A stretch of DNA of 64,000 bases, taken from assembly GCF_004103695.1 (NCBI RefSeq), contig NZ_CP035280.1, positions 2,046,001 through 2,110,000 on the forward strand, given 5' to 3'. Source of the DNA: Clostridium sp. JN-9 (GTDB taxonomy: Bacteria; Bacillota; Clostridia; Clostridiales; Clostridiaceae). The stretch's first letter is position 1. Every line of letters begins with the position of its first letter. The notes under the pieces were generated by a model that ran no database searches, had not been told where the DNA came from, and saw only the letters and a program-made list of their open reading frames with translations. The translations under genes were made by a program, and so were the position numbers. Below are positions 1 through 8,681 of this stretch, piece after piece.

Positions 1-1061
1 AAATTATAAGTTATAACATTGGCAATGGAAGGGCCTGAATATCCGGAAATATATTCCCAACCTAATTTTTTATGTAAATACTCATCCATCTCCACCTGAT
101 TCATTAAGAATTTGGTACCATTAATGAGCTTAGGTACATTGTAATAAACCTGACTGGAATAGAACAGCATAGAATCCGCATTGTATTTTAAGCCATTAAA
201 AATTTTCTCTTCTGCCTTGTTTCCATCCATAGCTCCTAAGATGTGAGCCCTTATCCCATTGCTTTCAAGTATACCGGCACCGCTTCCAACTGCTGCAATA
301 ATAGCTTTATCCTGCACCAGTTTTAAGGTTTCTATATTTTCTTCTAGTGAAGGCCCTGCCCCCACAATAATGGCTGGTTTATCTTTAAAGCATTTTCTTA
401 ATTTCACCAGCGGATATGTGTTATTTATGTAATCTAAATTCATAACATAATTTCTTACCCATTTCTTCTGCTGGGAATTATTAGTGTTAATAGCAACTAA
501 ATATCCATTTAGAAGTTTCCTAAGCTGGTACTCTATTTTCCCCCACAGTTCCTTATAAAGGACTTTATATGCAGGAAGTACTACAAATTGTATTTTAATA
601 GATTTATATTTATCTATTATATAATTTAGTGCCTGAATAATCTGATTCTCATTATTGCCTACAAATAAATTTATTTCTTTCATCACAGGCTGAATATCAT
701 TAACCATCAAGTTGCATTTAAATATTTCAAAATCAGGTTCCACTACAAAATATATTTTTTTAGGATTATTTTTTTGCATTTCCCGAAGCTCATACCCCAA
801 TCCAAGACCAAACAAAAATACAATATCGCATGGTTCTCTAAAAGTATAGTCACTAATGAATTTAGCGCTTTCCCTGGGGTTAATTCTGCTGTGTATAAAA
901 ATTTCATTACCATTTTCTCTTTTTACGCAAATGGTTCTCTTACCTGTTTCTCCTCTTATTAACTTAGCTGATCCCTGATCAATACTAAGCATTTTATCCT
1001 TTAAAGGTTTATTTAAATTGCTTAAAAAGTTTATATTTCTTTCAAAAATGCCATTTTTCAA
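1..1061 (-). CDS. Maf-like DUF115 motility accessory protein (3' end outside window)
   Basis: The frame is open from about 1061 to the window edge, so the C terminus is missing. The motif IVGAGPSLEENIETLK and the later GYSGPSIANV are hallmarks of the DUF115 (MptE-like) domain of Maf motility accessory factors. These are thought to transfer nonulosonic acids such as legionaminic or pseudaminic acid onto flagellin. The first possible start is a TTG at 1061 directly after an in-frame stop, with a weak AAGG upstream; the first ATG is at 992. It lies 36 bp after legC in the same direction, so it is probably the last visible gene of the glycosylation operon. Family is clear; the glycosyltransferase role is inferred from family and context. 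Confidence 0.85.
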   Translation of the reverse strand, partial: MKNGIFERNINFLSNLNKPLKDKMLSIDQGSAKLIRGETGKRTICVKRENGNEIFIHSRINPRESAKFISDYTFREPCDIVFLFGLGLGYELREMQKNNPKKIYFVVEPDFEIFKCNLMVNDIQPVMKEINLFVGNNENQIIQALNYIIDKYKSIKIQFVVLPAYKVLYKELWGKIEYQLRKLLNGYLVAINTNNSQQKKWVRNYVMNLDYINNTYPLVKLRKCFKDKPAIIVGAGPSLEENIETLKLVQDKAIIAAVGSGAGILESNGIRAHILGAMDGNKAEEKIFNGLKYNADSMLFYSSQVYYNVPKLINGTKFLMNQVEMDEYLHKKLGWEYISGYSGPSIANVITYN

Positions 1062-1087
1062 TTATTACACCAACCTTAAGATTACAA

Positions 1088-1118
1088 ATTTCGGGTGCTA
1101 CCTGGTAGCATTCGACAA
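1088..1118. repeat. 31-bp repeat at legC 3' end, second copy near 59937
   Basis: The string TTTCGGGTGCT followed by CCTGGT and CATTCGACAA is shared, with about three mismatches, with positions 59937-59993. The legC stop codon lies inside it. At the second site the motif GGTTACATTCGAC is repeated three times in tandem. Both copies sit at the 3' end of minus-strand genes. Origin unknown. Confidence 0.6.
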
Positions 1119-2201
1119 TACTCTGCAAATCTTCTCAATTTCCTCTTCTTTCAATCCTATAGAGCTAGGTAAATTTATACCTTTTCTTGCTAATTCATCT
1201 GTTTTACTCATATCTCCATGTCTGCATTCCCTATAAGGAGGCATATGATGAATAGGCATGAAGAATGGTCTTGATTGTATACCATATTGTTTTAATTTAA
1301 ATATAAGTTCATCCCTTGTAAGTGGATAATCATCCTCTATTACTGCAGAGTACAGCCAATTTACATTCTTAACATTTTCTTTTTCTACTGGCAATGTGAC
1401 TCCCTTTACATCTTTTAAGAGCTTATTATACAATTTTGCATTTTTTCTTTTAATTTCTATATATTCATCTATGCATTCAAGCTGAGCACATCCCATGGCT
1501 GCTACAATGTTGGGCATCCTGAAATTATATCCTATTTCCTTATGATAAAAAGCGCCATTTTCTAAGACAGTTTTAGTTTGAGTTGATAAATATTTTGCTC
1601 TTTTCCCAAGCTCTTCATTATTAGTTACCAGCATTCCGCCAGCACCTGTAGTTATAAGCTTATTCCCATTAAAAGAATAACAGCCTATATGTGCTGTGGT
1701 TCCTACCGCCTTCCCATTATATAGTGAGCCTAAACTTTCTGTGGCATCCTCAATAACATATAGATTATGCTTATTTGCTATTTTCATAATTTTATCCATA
1801 TCTGCAGGATGTCCATAAATATGTACAGGTAAAATTGCCTTAGTGCTTGGTGTTATTAATTCTTCGATTTTATCTGCATCCATAACCCATGTATCTCTGC
1901 AAACATCTACAAAAACTGGTTCAGCCCCAACATATTTTATTGTATTAACGGGAGATATGAATGTTAACGAGGAAACAATAACCTGATCCCCTTCTCCAAT
2001 GCCTAATGTTCTAAGTGCCAGCTCTATAGCTGCTGTTCCATTCATGGTGACAACTGCCTTCTTTGAACCTATATAACCTGCAAAATCATTTTCAAATTTA
2101 TCCACATAAGGTCCTACAGAAGATACCCAATTTGTATCCAGGCAATCTTTAATATATTTCCACTCATTACCTTTAATCTCTGGAACGCACAATGGTATCA
2201 T
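1098..2201 (-). CDS. legC: LegC, PLP-dependent UDP/GDP-4-keto-6-deoxy sugar aminotransferase
   Basis: DegT/DnrJ/EryC1/StrS aminotransferase of about 367 residues. It should transaminate the 4-keto sugar made by LegB to the 4-amino sugar in legionaminic acid synthesis, in the cytoplasm. The PLP lysine is in SFNGNKLITTGAGGM, and the N-terminal IPLCVPEIKGNEW and VVTMNGTAAIELAL are typical of the family. I chose the ATG at 2201 because GGAGC lies 7 nt upstream; a longer frame starts at 2219. It follows legB after an 80-bp gap. The sugar specificity is inferred from the complete leg gene set around it; alone it could equally be a PseC- or PglE-type enzyme. Confidence 0.88.
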   Translation of the reverse strand: MIPLCVPEIKGNEWKYIKDCLDTNWVSSVGPYVDKFENDFAGYIGSKKAVVTMNGTAAIELALRTLGIGEGDQVIVSSLTFISPVNTIKYVGAEPVFVDVCRDTWVMDADKIEELITPSTKAILPVHIYGHPADMDKIMKIANKHNLYVIEDATESLGSLYNGKAVGTTAHIGCYSFNGNKLITTGAGGMLVTNNEELGKRAKYLSTQTKTVLENGAFYHKEIGYNFRMPNIVAAMGCAQLECIDEYIEIKRKNAKLYNKLLKDVKGVTLPVEKENVKNVNWLYSAVIEDDYPLTRDELIFKLKQYGIQSRPFFMPIHHMPPYRECRHGDMSKTDELARKGINLPSSIGLKEEEIEKICRVLSNATR

Positions 2202-2283
2202 AGTCTCAGCTCCAATCATTATTTTACTATATAATATTTATCAAAATAAATGGAAAGAATTTATAATTAATTTAATAATGATC

Positions 2284-3276
2284 TTAAACATTATAGATAT
2301 CTGTTTTAAAATACTGCATATTATTTTTTATCCATCTAATAGTTTCCTTTAGACCATCATCCATACTATATTTAGGTCTCCAATCAGTTAATTGCTTAAT
2401 TTTACTGTTATCAGCCCATAATCTGTTAACTTCACTGTTTTCAGGTCTAATTCTTTCATCGTCACAAACAATATTTACATCTTTTCCAATAAGCTGAATA
2501 ATTTTTTTAGCTATATCACCAATGGATATTTCGTAATTTGAGCCTGCATTAATAACTTCACCAATAGTTTTATCACTTTCCGCTATTTTAACAAATGCCT
2601 CAGCAGTATCCTTTACATAGTTAAAATCTCTTGTGGGTGTCAGGCTTCCAAGCTTTATTTCAGTTTTACCTGATAAAACTTGAGATATTATGGTTGGTAT
2701 TACTGCCCTGGCAGACTGTCTTGGGCCATAGGTATTAAACGGCCTTATAGTTGCTACCGGAAGATTAAAGCTTCTATAAAAGCTTTCAGCAATTTTATCT
2801 GCACCTATCTTTGAGGCTGAATAAGGAGATTGACCCTGCATAGGATGTTTTTCATCTATAGGCACATATAAAGCAGTCCCATATGTCTCAGAGGTAGATG
2901 TATGTATAATCTTTTCAACATTATAATCTCTGCATGCTTCAAGAACATTTGCAGTCCCTTCCACATTAGTTCTTACATATGCCATTGGAGATAAATATGA
3001 ATATGGTATAGCAATTAATGCAGCCAGATGGAATACTACATCCTGGCCCTTAATAATTCTTTTCATAACATCATATTCCCTTATGTCGCCAGTTACGACC
3101 TGAATGCTATTTTTAACTTCCTTATCAAATGTATCTATCCATCCCCAGTTGTTAAAGGAATTATATTGAACCAGCGCAGTAACATTTGCTCCTAACTCCA
3201 CAAGTCTTTCTGTTAAATGACTGCCAATAAATCCTTCAGAACCTGTAACTAGAACCTTTTTCCCTTTTAAGTTCAT
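2284..3276 (-). CDS. legB: LegB, NDP-sugar 4,6-dehydratase (extended SDR)
   Basis: 330-residue extended short-chain dehydrogenase. The Rossmann NAD motif TGSEGFIGSHL is at the N terminus and the catalytic YSASK is near residue 150. STSETYGTALYVPIDE is characteristic of GDP/UDP-sugar 4,6-dehydratases. In the legionaminic pathway it converts GDP-GlcNAc to the 4-keto-6-deoxy intermediate used by LegC. The start has AAAGGAGA upstream. It is 12 bp from legH and shares the operon. Nothing looks damaged. Confidence 0.9.
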   Translation of the reverse strand: MNLKGKKVLVTGSEGFIGSHLTERLVELGANVTALVQYNSFNNWGWIDTFDKEVKNSIQVVTGDIREYDVMKRIIKGQDVVFHLAALIAIPYSYLSPMAYVRTNVEGTANVLEACRDYNVEKIIHTSTSETYGTALYVPIDEKHPMQGQSPYSASKIGADKIAESFYRSFNLPVATIRPFNTYGPRQSARAVIPTIISQVLSGKTEIKLGSLTPTRDFNYVKDTAEAFVKIAESDKTIGEVINAGSNYEISIGDIAKKIIQLIGKDVNIVCDDERIRPENSEVNRLWADNSKIKQLTDWRPKYSMDDGLKETIRWIKNNMQYFKTDIYNV

Positions 3277-3288
3277 ACAATTTCTCCT

Positions 3289-3933
3289 TTATGAATTATT
3301 TTTCGTCTTAATAACTTTAGCTGGTACACCAACAGCTAAAGAATTATCTTCTATATTGCTAATTACTACTGCACCTGCACCAATACTAACATTATTTCCA
3401 ATAGTTATTCCTTGAATAATAGAACTTCCAATACCAATATGTGCATTAGATCCTATAGTAACTCCGCCTGCAACCGCTGCATTAGGTGAAATATGAGTAT
3501 TATTCCCTACTTTACAATCATGCTCAATTACACTTCCTGTATTTATAATGCAGTTTTCACCAATATACGATCCTGGGTTAATAATCGCTCCAGCCATAAC
3601 ACAGGTACCGTCACCCATATGTGAATATGGAGAAACTACTGCTGTTTTATGAATTAATACAGGCAACGTAAATCCAATTTCTTTTAACCTGCTGAATAAT
3701 AAATTTCTAATATTCATATTATTTAACGCACCTAAACCAATAAAGGCATATTCTACACCTTCTTTATAAAGCTTTGGTAATACATTATCGTCGCCTATTA
3801 TGGGAATGTTTAATACACTTCCTTTAATGCTTTTATCAGTTATGCCTGCTATCTCATATTTATTTGTACTCTTTATAATATCTATGATAACCTTGCAGTG
3901 TCCGCCTGCACCTAAAATAACTATTTTCCTCAT
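3289..3933 (-). CDS. legH: LegH, NeuD/PglD-family sugar N-acetyltransferase
   Basis: 214 residues. An N-terminal Rossmann-like domain (VILGAGGHCKVIIDII) is followed by a left-handed beta helix made of hexapeptide repeats, ending GAGAVVISNIEDNSLAVGVPAKVI. This is the NeuD/PglD acetyltransferase architecture. Here it should acetylate the 4-amino group made by LegC using acetyl-CoA. The start has GAGGAAAAC upstream. It sits 13 bp after legG and 12 bp before legB. Confidence 0.88.
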   Translation of the reverse strand: MRKIVILGAGGHCKVIIDIIKSTNKYEIAGITDKSIKGSVLNIPIIGDDNVLPKLYKEGVEYAFIGLGALNNMNIRNLLFSRLKEIGFTLPVLIHKTAVVSPYSHMGDGTCVMAGAIINPGSYIGENCIINTGSVIEHDCKVGNNTHISPNAAVAGGVTIGSNAHIGIGSSIIQGITIGNNVSIGAGAVVISNIEDNSLAVGVPAKVIKTKNNS

Positions 3934-3946
3934 AAAGTTTTCCTCT

Positions 3947-5098
3947 TTAATATGTAAGTTTCTTTCTTAATAGTTTTTTATCTATATTAATGGATTTTAA
4001 TACATTTGCTATACGCTTGCTTACATTTCCATCGCCATATACATTTTTTATACTGTTTAAGCTTTCCTTAAAATTTTTATCATATAATGCCTTGTTGACA
4101 GCATCTGTTATTTCCTCTTTATTATATTCTACATCTATAATATTTTTATTTCTTAATCTTCCTTTTTGCCTGTCACCTATATTAACCACTGGAATCTTAA
4201 AAATAGGTGACTCAATTATTCCGCTTGATGAGTTTCCTATCATTACACTTGCATATTTTAATAAGCTTAAGTATCTCTTCTGACCAAGGCTGTAAAATAT
4301 ATATGAATTTTTATTCTGCTTTACAAAATCATTAATTTTATCAATAATAATCCTGCTCCCAAAATCAGCATTAGGATATGTAAATATATACTTTGCATCA
4401 AACTCTTTTATTGCTGCAAGCAAATTGTCAATTTGATTATCTACATTATCAAAGTCTAAAGTAACTGGATGAAATGTTATTAAAAATACCGGCTTATCAA
4501 AAGAAATGTCTATTTCCTTTTCCAATTGGGGTTTTTCTAAAAGTTTTAATCTTTTTATATTCTCAATTCCTGCCTGACCAACATTATAAACTCTCCATGG
4601 TTCCTCCCCCATTTTTATTATTCTTTCTTTATAATACTCTGCTCCCGAAAAGTGTATATGTGCCATCTTGGTAATAGCATGTCTTATTTGCTCATCTACA
4701 GCACCTTCTGTTGATTCCCCGCCATTCATATGGGCAATAGGTATATTCATCATCATAGCACAGACTGCAGCAATAAATGTTTCATATCTATCACCCAGTA
4801 TAAGTAAAATATCAGGCTTTAGTCTGTCAAAGCACTGAGCCATTTGAATTAATTCGATTCCCATAGATTTTGCAATAGAACTTTTTTTCTCTGAATTTAT
4901 AATCATATCTATTTCTTCATCAATTAAGAATCCATCCTTTTTTATTTGCTCTACTGTATAACCATATTCTTTTACTAAATGGTTTCCCGTTACCACAAGC
5001 TGAAGCTGCAAATCTTTATCATTTTGTATTTCCTTCATTGTCCAGTACAAAAGTCCATATTCAGATCTGGTCCCAGTAACAACTGCAATTTTTCTCAA
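3947..5098 (-). CDS. legG: LegG, hydrolysing NDP-sugar 2-epimerase (NeuC family)
   Basis: About 383 residues, NeuC/NnaA type. It begins RKIAVVTGTRSEYGLLYW, with HMNGGESTEGAVDE and the late GNSSSGIIESP that bind the nucleotide sugar. It removes the nucleotide and inverts C2, giving the 2,4-diacetamido-mannose-type substrate of LegI. The best start is TTG at 5098, with AGGTG 6 nt upstream; a GTG at 5107 is in the same frame. It starts right at the legI stop, so the two are probably translationally coupled. Confidence 0.88.
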   Translation of the reverse strand: MRKIAVVTGTRSEYGLLYWTMKEIQNDKDLQLQLVVTGNHLVKEYGYTVEQIKKDGFLIDEEIDMIINSEKKSSIAKSMGIELIQMAQCFDRLKPDILLILGDRYETFIAAVCAMMMNIPIAHMNGGESTEGAVDEQIRHAITKMAHIHFSGAEYYKERIIKMGEEPWRVYNVGQAGIENIKRLKLLEKPQLEKEIDISFDKPVFLITFHPVTLDFDNVDNQIDNLLAAIKEFDAKYIFTYPNADFGSRIIIDKINDFVKQNKNSYIFYSLGQKRYLSLLKYASVMIGNSSSGIIESPIFKIPVVNIGDRQKGRLRNKNIIDVEYNKEEITDAVNKALYDKNFKESLNSIKNVYGDGNVSKRIANVLKSINIDKKLLRKKLTY

Positions 5099-5107
5099 GT
5101 GTAACAC

Positions 5108-6124
5108 CTACTTTACTTTGTCAAGACATATTAATTCATCAATACCAATGTCACAGACAGCTTTCTTACCTATAATTTTATCTGCAAATTTTGGACTTAC
5201 TCCAGTTCCCGGCCTTTTAAAAGAAACATTTTCATAAGAAAGCACTTCCCCCTTAGCAATATTTCTGCCTGCTACAATGCTTTTTCTCGCAATTCTCTTT
5301 GCATCTTCTTCACTTTTATTACATTTTTTTATTCCATCTCCAAGTGCCTTCTCAATGTTTCTAATGCTGCTTACCATTTTTTTAAACTCAGGTGGATTTA
5401 ATGATGCTTTATGGTCTGGTCCTTCCATATTTTTGTCTAAAGTAAAATGTTTTTCTATTATTGATGCTCCCATAGCTGCAGCTGCAATAGGTACTTCTAT
5501 TCCTAATGTATGATCTGAATAACCCACTGGTAATTTAAAGTCATTTTTCATAGTAATCATGGCATTTAAATTTACATCATCATAATTAGCGGGGTAATTA
5601 GATGTACAATGAAGTAAAGTAATTTCATTATTCCCTATATTTCTTATTGCTTCCACAGCCATTTCTACCTCTCCCAGGTTTGCCATGCCTGTAGATACTA
5701 TCATAGGTTTATTTAACTTGGCTATATATTTTAAAAAGGGTATATTAGTCAAGTCACCTGAACTAATTTTATAAATTGGAATTTCAAGTTTCTCAAGTAA
5801 ATCCACACTCCTAAAATCAAAGGGAGTGCTTATAAACATTATTCTCTTTTCTTCACAATACTTTTTAAGAATAATATGATCATCAAATGATAATTCCAAT
5901 TTTTTCAGCATTTCATACTGGCTCCCACTGCCTGTGTTTTTCTTTTGATATTGTGCTTTTGGAGCATCCTTTGTAACGAGGCTTTCAGCTTTAAAACTCT
6001 GAAACTTTATTGCATCAGCTCCTGCTTCTAATGCAGCATCTATAAGCTTCTTTGCTGTGTATATATCACCATTATGATTAACTCCAGCCTCTGCAATTAT
6101 AAATATATGATTACTATTTATCAT
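5108..6124 (-). CDS. legI: LegI, legionaminic acid synthase (NeuB family)
   Basis: 338 residues. The N-terminal NeuB TIM barrel (IIAEAGVNHNGD, AIKFQSFKAESL, HCTSNYPA, GYSDHTLG) is followed by a C-terminal SAF/antifreeze-like domain from about residue 285 (ARKSIVAGRNIAKGEVL). It condenses PEP with the six-carbon sugar to form the nonulosonic acid. The ATG at 6124 has AAGGAG 7 nt upstream and overlaps the end of legF by 11 bp. The family is certain. Legionaminic rather than neuraminic or pseudaminic product is inferred from the neighbouring genes. Confidence 0.92.
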   Translation of the reverse strand: MINSNHIFIIAEAGVNHNGDIYTAKKLIDAALEAGADAIKFQSFKAESLVTKDAPKAQYQKKNTGSGSQYEMLKKLELSFDDHIILKKYCEEKRIMFISTPFDFRSVDLLEKLEIPIYKISSGDLTNIPFLKYIAKLNKPMIVSTGMANLGEVEMAVEAIRNIGNNEITLLHCTSNYPANYDDVNLNAMITMKNDFKLPVGYSDHTLGIEVPIAAAAMGASIIEKHFTLDKNMEGPDHKASLNPPEFKKMVSSIRNIEKALGDGIKKCNKSEEDAKRIARKSIVAGRNIAKGEVLSYENVSFKRPGTGVSPKFADKIIGKKAVCDIGIDELICLDKVK

Positions 6125-6821
6125 TATTTTTCTCCTTCATAAGAAACTCCGCAAACTTAAAATCCGTTAAGTCATCAATATCAATAGCTGATTTTCTATC
6201 CATTACATAAGCTAATGTTTTATCAGTATACCAGTTTTTATTTTTCACTAAAATCTCTGTTTTTGCAATATATATAGCTCCGTTAAGTCTGTAAATTACT
6301 GGAGTATCCTGTCTCCTGGCGTAAAATGGAGAACCTTTTAAGAAGTCCTTCATAAATCCTTTTTCTATTGTTTTCATCCAAAAAGGACTTACCTCACTTT
6401 CGCACACACTAACAATTGAATCTGCATCTTCATTAATCAATTTTTCAATAGCTTCATCTATTTGATGAGCCTGTCTAAATGGAGATGTACACTGAAGGCA
6501 AATTATATAATCATAATTATCACCTTGATCCTGATGCCATTTAACTGAATAAAGTATAGGACCTATTCCAGGGGTACTATCCATTGCTAATTCCTTTGGA
6601 CGCATAAGAGGTATATCATTACCATATGCTCTACTTAAATCAGCGATTTCTTTATCTTCAGTTGATACTATTACTTTGTCAATATATCTGCTTTTTAAAG
6701 CTTCCTCTATAGTATAGTACAATAATGGCTTCCCATTTAAGCTTTTTATATTTTTTCTTGGAATACCCTTGGAACCGCCTCTTGCTGGTATTATAGCAAG
6801 CATTTTTTTATTGTTTATCAT
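6114..6821 (-). CDS. legF: LegF, CMP-legionaminic acid synthetase
   Basis: Cytidylyltransferase of the CMP-NeuAc synthetase family. MLAIIPARGGSKGIPRKNIK is the CTP-binding signature, and PFRQAHQIDEAI and DIDDLTDF follow. It activates the sugar as CMP-legionaminic acid, the donor for flagellin glycosylation. The ATG at 6821 has AGGTG 6 nt upstream and is preferred to the in-frame GTG at 6830. It overlaps both neighbours (ptmE upstream, legI downstream), which implies coupled translation. Confidence 0.9.
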   Translation of the reverse strand: MINNKKMLAIIPARGGSKGIPRKNIKSLNGKPLLYYTIEEALKSRYIDKVIVSTEDKEIADLSRAYGNDIPLMRPKELAMDSTPGIGPILYSVKWHQDQGDNYDYIICLQCTSPFRQAHQIDEAIEKLINEDADSIVSVCESEVSPFWMKTIEKGFMKDFLKGSPFYARRQDTPVIYRLNGAIYIAKTEILVKNKNWYTDKTLAYVMDRKSAIDIDDLTDFKFAEFLMKEKNNDK

Positions 6822-7893
6822 TGCTTTCACCTGCTTTGTCTGAACAGATTAAATCATAAATATCTTTATTTGCCTTATTATAATCCTCAATTTTCCCAAT
6901 ATCCATCCAGTAATCCTTTATCTCATAACTGCCAACTTTCCTGCCGTTCTTTATACAGATATTAATCAAATCTGTTATTTCAAAATACTGGTTATCTGGT
7001 ATTAGATTTATTATATCCGGTTTCAAGCAATACACCCCGCCATTAATTAAATATTCTACAACTGGCTTTTCTTTTAATTGTTTAATATTGTTTTTTTCAG
7101 CATCAATAACTCCATAAGGTATTTGGAAAGCGTGTCTTATAGTTCCAACTGTAATATCATAATTATTTTCTATATGAAAGTTCATCATATTCTCAACATT
7201 TAAATTGGTAAATATATCACCATTTATAACAAAAAAAGGTGTATCTATATATTCTCTGGCAAGCTTAATTCCTCCAGCTGTACCAAGCCTTTTGGTTTCT
7301 TTTATATAATTTATTTTAACACCATATGAAAATCCGTCCTGAAAGTAATTCTCTATTATTTCAGATTTATAGTTCACAGAAAGTAAAATTTTGTTATAGC
7401 CATATTGTTTAAAGTTATTTATTATATGCTGAAGCATAGGGTCTTGTCCAACTTTAAGCATTGGTTTTGGAATTTCTTTAGTGAGATTCTTAAGTCTTGT
7501 ACCTAATCCTCCAGCCATTATTATTACAGGATTTTTCTTTCCTTCAGGTAGTAAGATATCATTAATGCTTATTAAATCTATAACCCTATTGTTATCATCA
7601 ACTATGGGGATATCTTTTACTGCCTTTTTAATAAATATATCCTTAATTTCTTCCCTTGTCATGCTTTGATTTACACTTACAGGATTAAAATGTGCTACTT
7701 TTTCTACTGAATCCTCCAGGGATGTTCCCTTTAAAATGGCTCTTCTGATATCCCCATCTGTAATAGTACCTACTAAAGTTTTATCCTTATTAACCAGCAG
7801 TGCTATTCCTCTGGCACCTGTATCAATGCATTGAAGTGCCTGTCTTATAGAATACTTTTCATATACAAACAATTTATTTATATTATTTTTCAT
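6808..7893 (-). CDS. ptmE: PtmE-like glucosamine-1-phosphate guanylyltransferase with CBS pair
   Basis: About 361 residues. Two N-terminal CBS domains (GALVNKDKTLVGTITDGDIRRA-type segments, to about residue 115) are fused to a nucleotidyltransferase (VIIMAGGLGTRLKNLT, EIPKPMLKVG, NGDIFTNL, YWMDIGKIEDY). This architecture matches PtmE, which makes the GDP-linked amino sugar that feeds legionaminic acid synthesis in Campylobacter. The ATG at 7893 is chosen because AAGGG lies 11 nt upstream; GTG/ATG at 7905/7902 are too close to it. It is the first gene of the leg operon as read. Confidence 0.85.
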   Translation of the reverse strand: MKNNINKLFVYEKYSIRQALQCIDTGARGIALLVNKDKTLVGTITDGDIRRAILKGTSLEDSVEKVAHFNPVSVNQSMTREEIKDIFIKKAVKDIPIVDDNNRVIDLISINDILLPEGKKNPVIIMAGGLGTRLKNLTKEIPKPMLKVGQDPMLQHIINNFKQYGYNKILLSVNYKSEIIENYFQDGFSYGVKINYIKETKRLGTAGGIKLAREYIDTPFFVINGDIFTNLNVENMMNFHIENNYDITVGTIRHAFQIPYGVIDAEKNNIKQLKEKPVVEYLINGGVYCLKPDIINLIPDNQYFEITDLINICIKNGRKVGSYEIKDYWMDIGKIEDYNKANKDIYDLICSDKAGESNDKQ

Positions 7894-8241
7894 TGGCCGC
7901 ATCACCCTTGATTTTTATTATTGCTAATTTATATTATAAACAATATTTTTTAGCTTCTTTACATAAATCAATCAAACTATCTCATTATGAATACTATTCA
8001 ATTTATCAATTACTTTTTTTGAAATATTAATACTATGATACTTTCATATGAAAATTTTATCAACAGATTCATTATACATCTATATAATCTTTTACCTGGG
8101 TTCCTTGTTACAAGAAAAAGTACAAATTAAAATAAGAAAGTGTTTTTTGAATTAATCATTTTCCATCTTATGTAATCTTAGTTTAATAACATTGACCAAT
8201 TAGGTGATTATGTGGAACTTTGTAACCCATTTACTACAATT
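7894..8241. other. Non-coding region upstream of the leg operon
   Basis: About 350 bp of very AT-rich DNA between ptmE and the terminator at 8242. The leg operon promoter should lie here. TTTATAATATAA occurs near 7930-7940 on the minus strand, but I see no convincing -35 at the right distance. No gene is visible. Confidence 0.5.
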
Positions 8242-8275
8242 AAGGAAGAACCGTCATTTCTGACGATTCTTCCTT
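8242..8275. terminator. Hairpin terminator after the split HEPN gene
   Basis: Near-perfect stem: AAGGAAGAA, then CGTCA, a TTTC loop, TGACG, and TTCTTCCTT. It is followed on the plus strand by a T-rich tract. It separates the leg operon from the accessory genes. Confidence 0.75.
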
Positions 8276-8345
8276 TATTCTTTTATCGCTTTCTATGCCC
8301 ACTACCTTCTACTTTTTTCCAAGTCATAGTTACCAAAAAAAACAT

Positions 8346-8545
8346 TTATAATCTGCCTAAAAATTCATTTAGTCTATCATGTGCTGTTTCCGGATCTACT
8401 TTTATAACTGAGATTGCTTCTCTCCTTCCATGTGCTACCCAATTTCTATAGTCATAAACTTGTTTAACACTACCAACTAATTCAGCATCCAGAACGCTTT
8501 TAAATATATCTAAAATATTTTTAAAATGCCATCTATCACTATTTT
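8346..8545 (-). pseudogene. 3' fragment of a HEPN-type gene split by IS66
   Basis: On the minus strand this encodes NSDRWHFKNILDIFKSVL and later YDYRNWVAHGRREA, ending FLGRL-stop at 8346. It joins in frame to the 5' part at 10291-10602 once the IS66 element and one copy of its 8-bp duplication are removed. The RNWVAH segment fits the R-x4-H motif of HEPN ribonucleases, so the intact protein would have been about 167 residues. Directly upstream in frame is a stop inside the IS, so this part is not translated alone. Confidence 0.75.
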
Positions 8546-8681
8546 GTAACTATTCAGCTATTAAAATAATTTAAATTTACTGTTATTATTAATTTATTGA
8601 AAAAAAGCCTTCCATTTATCATTATTTTTTGGTATCATAAAGCCTGTCTTGCAAAAACTAATGATAAGGTGGTGACACATC

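Noticed and set aside
1098-7893. Pseudaminic or sialic acid pathway as alternative reading of the sugar cluster
   Set aside because: The combination of a CBS-type guanylyltransferase and a hydrolysing 2-epimerase with dehydratase, aminotransferase and acetyltransferase fits legionaminic acid best; a PseG/PseB-type set would look different.
8212-8451. Plus-strand open frame of 79 codons
   Set aside because: It is antisense to the HEPN 3' fragment and runs over the terminator hairpin; no ribosome site and no family resemblance.
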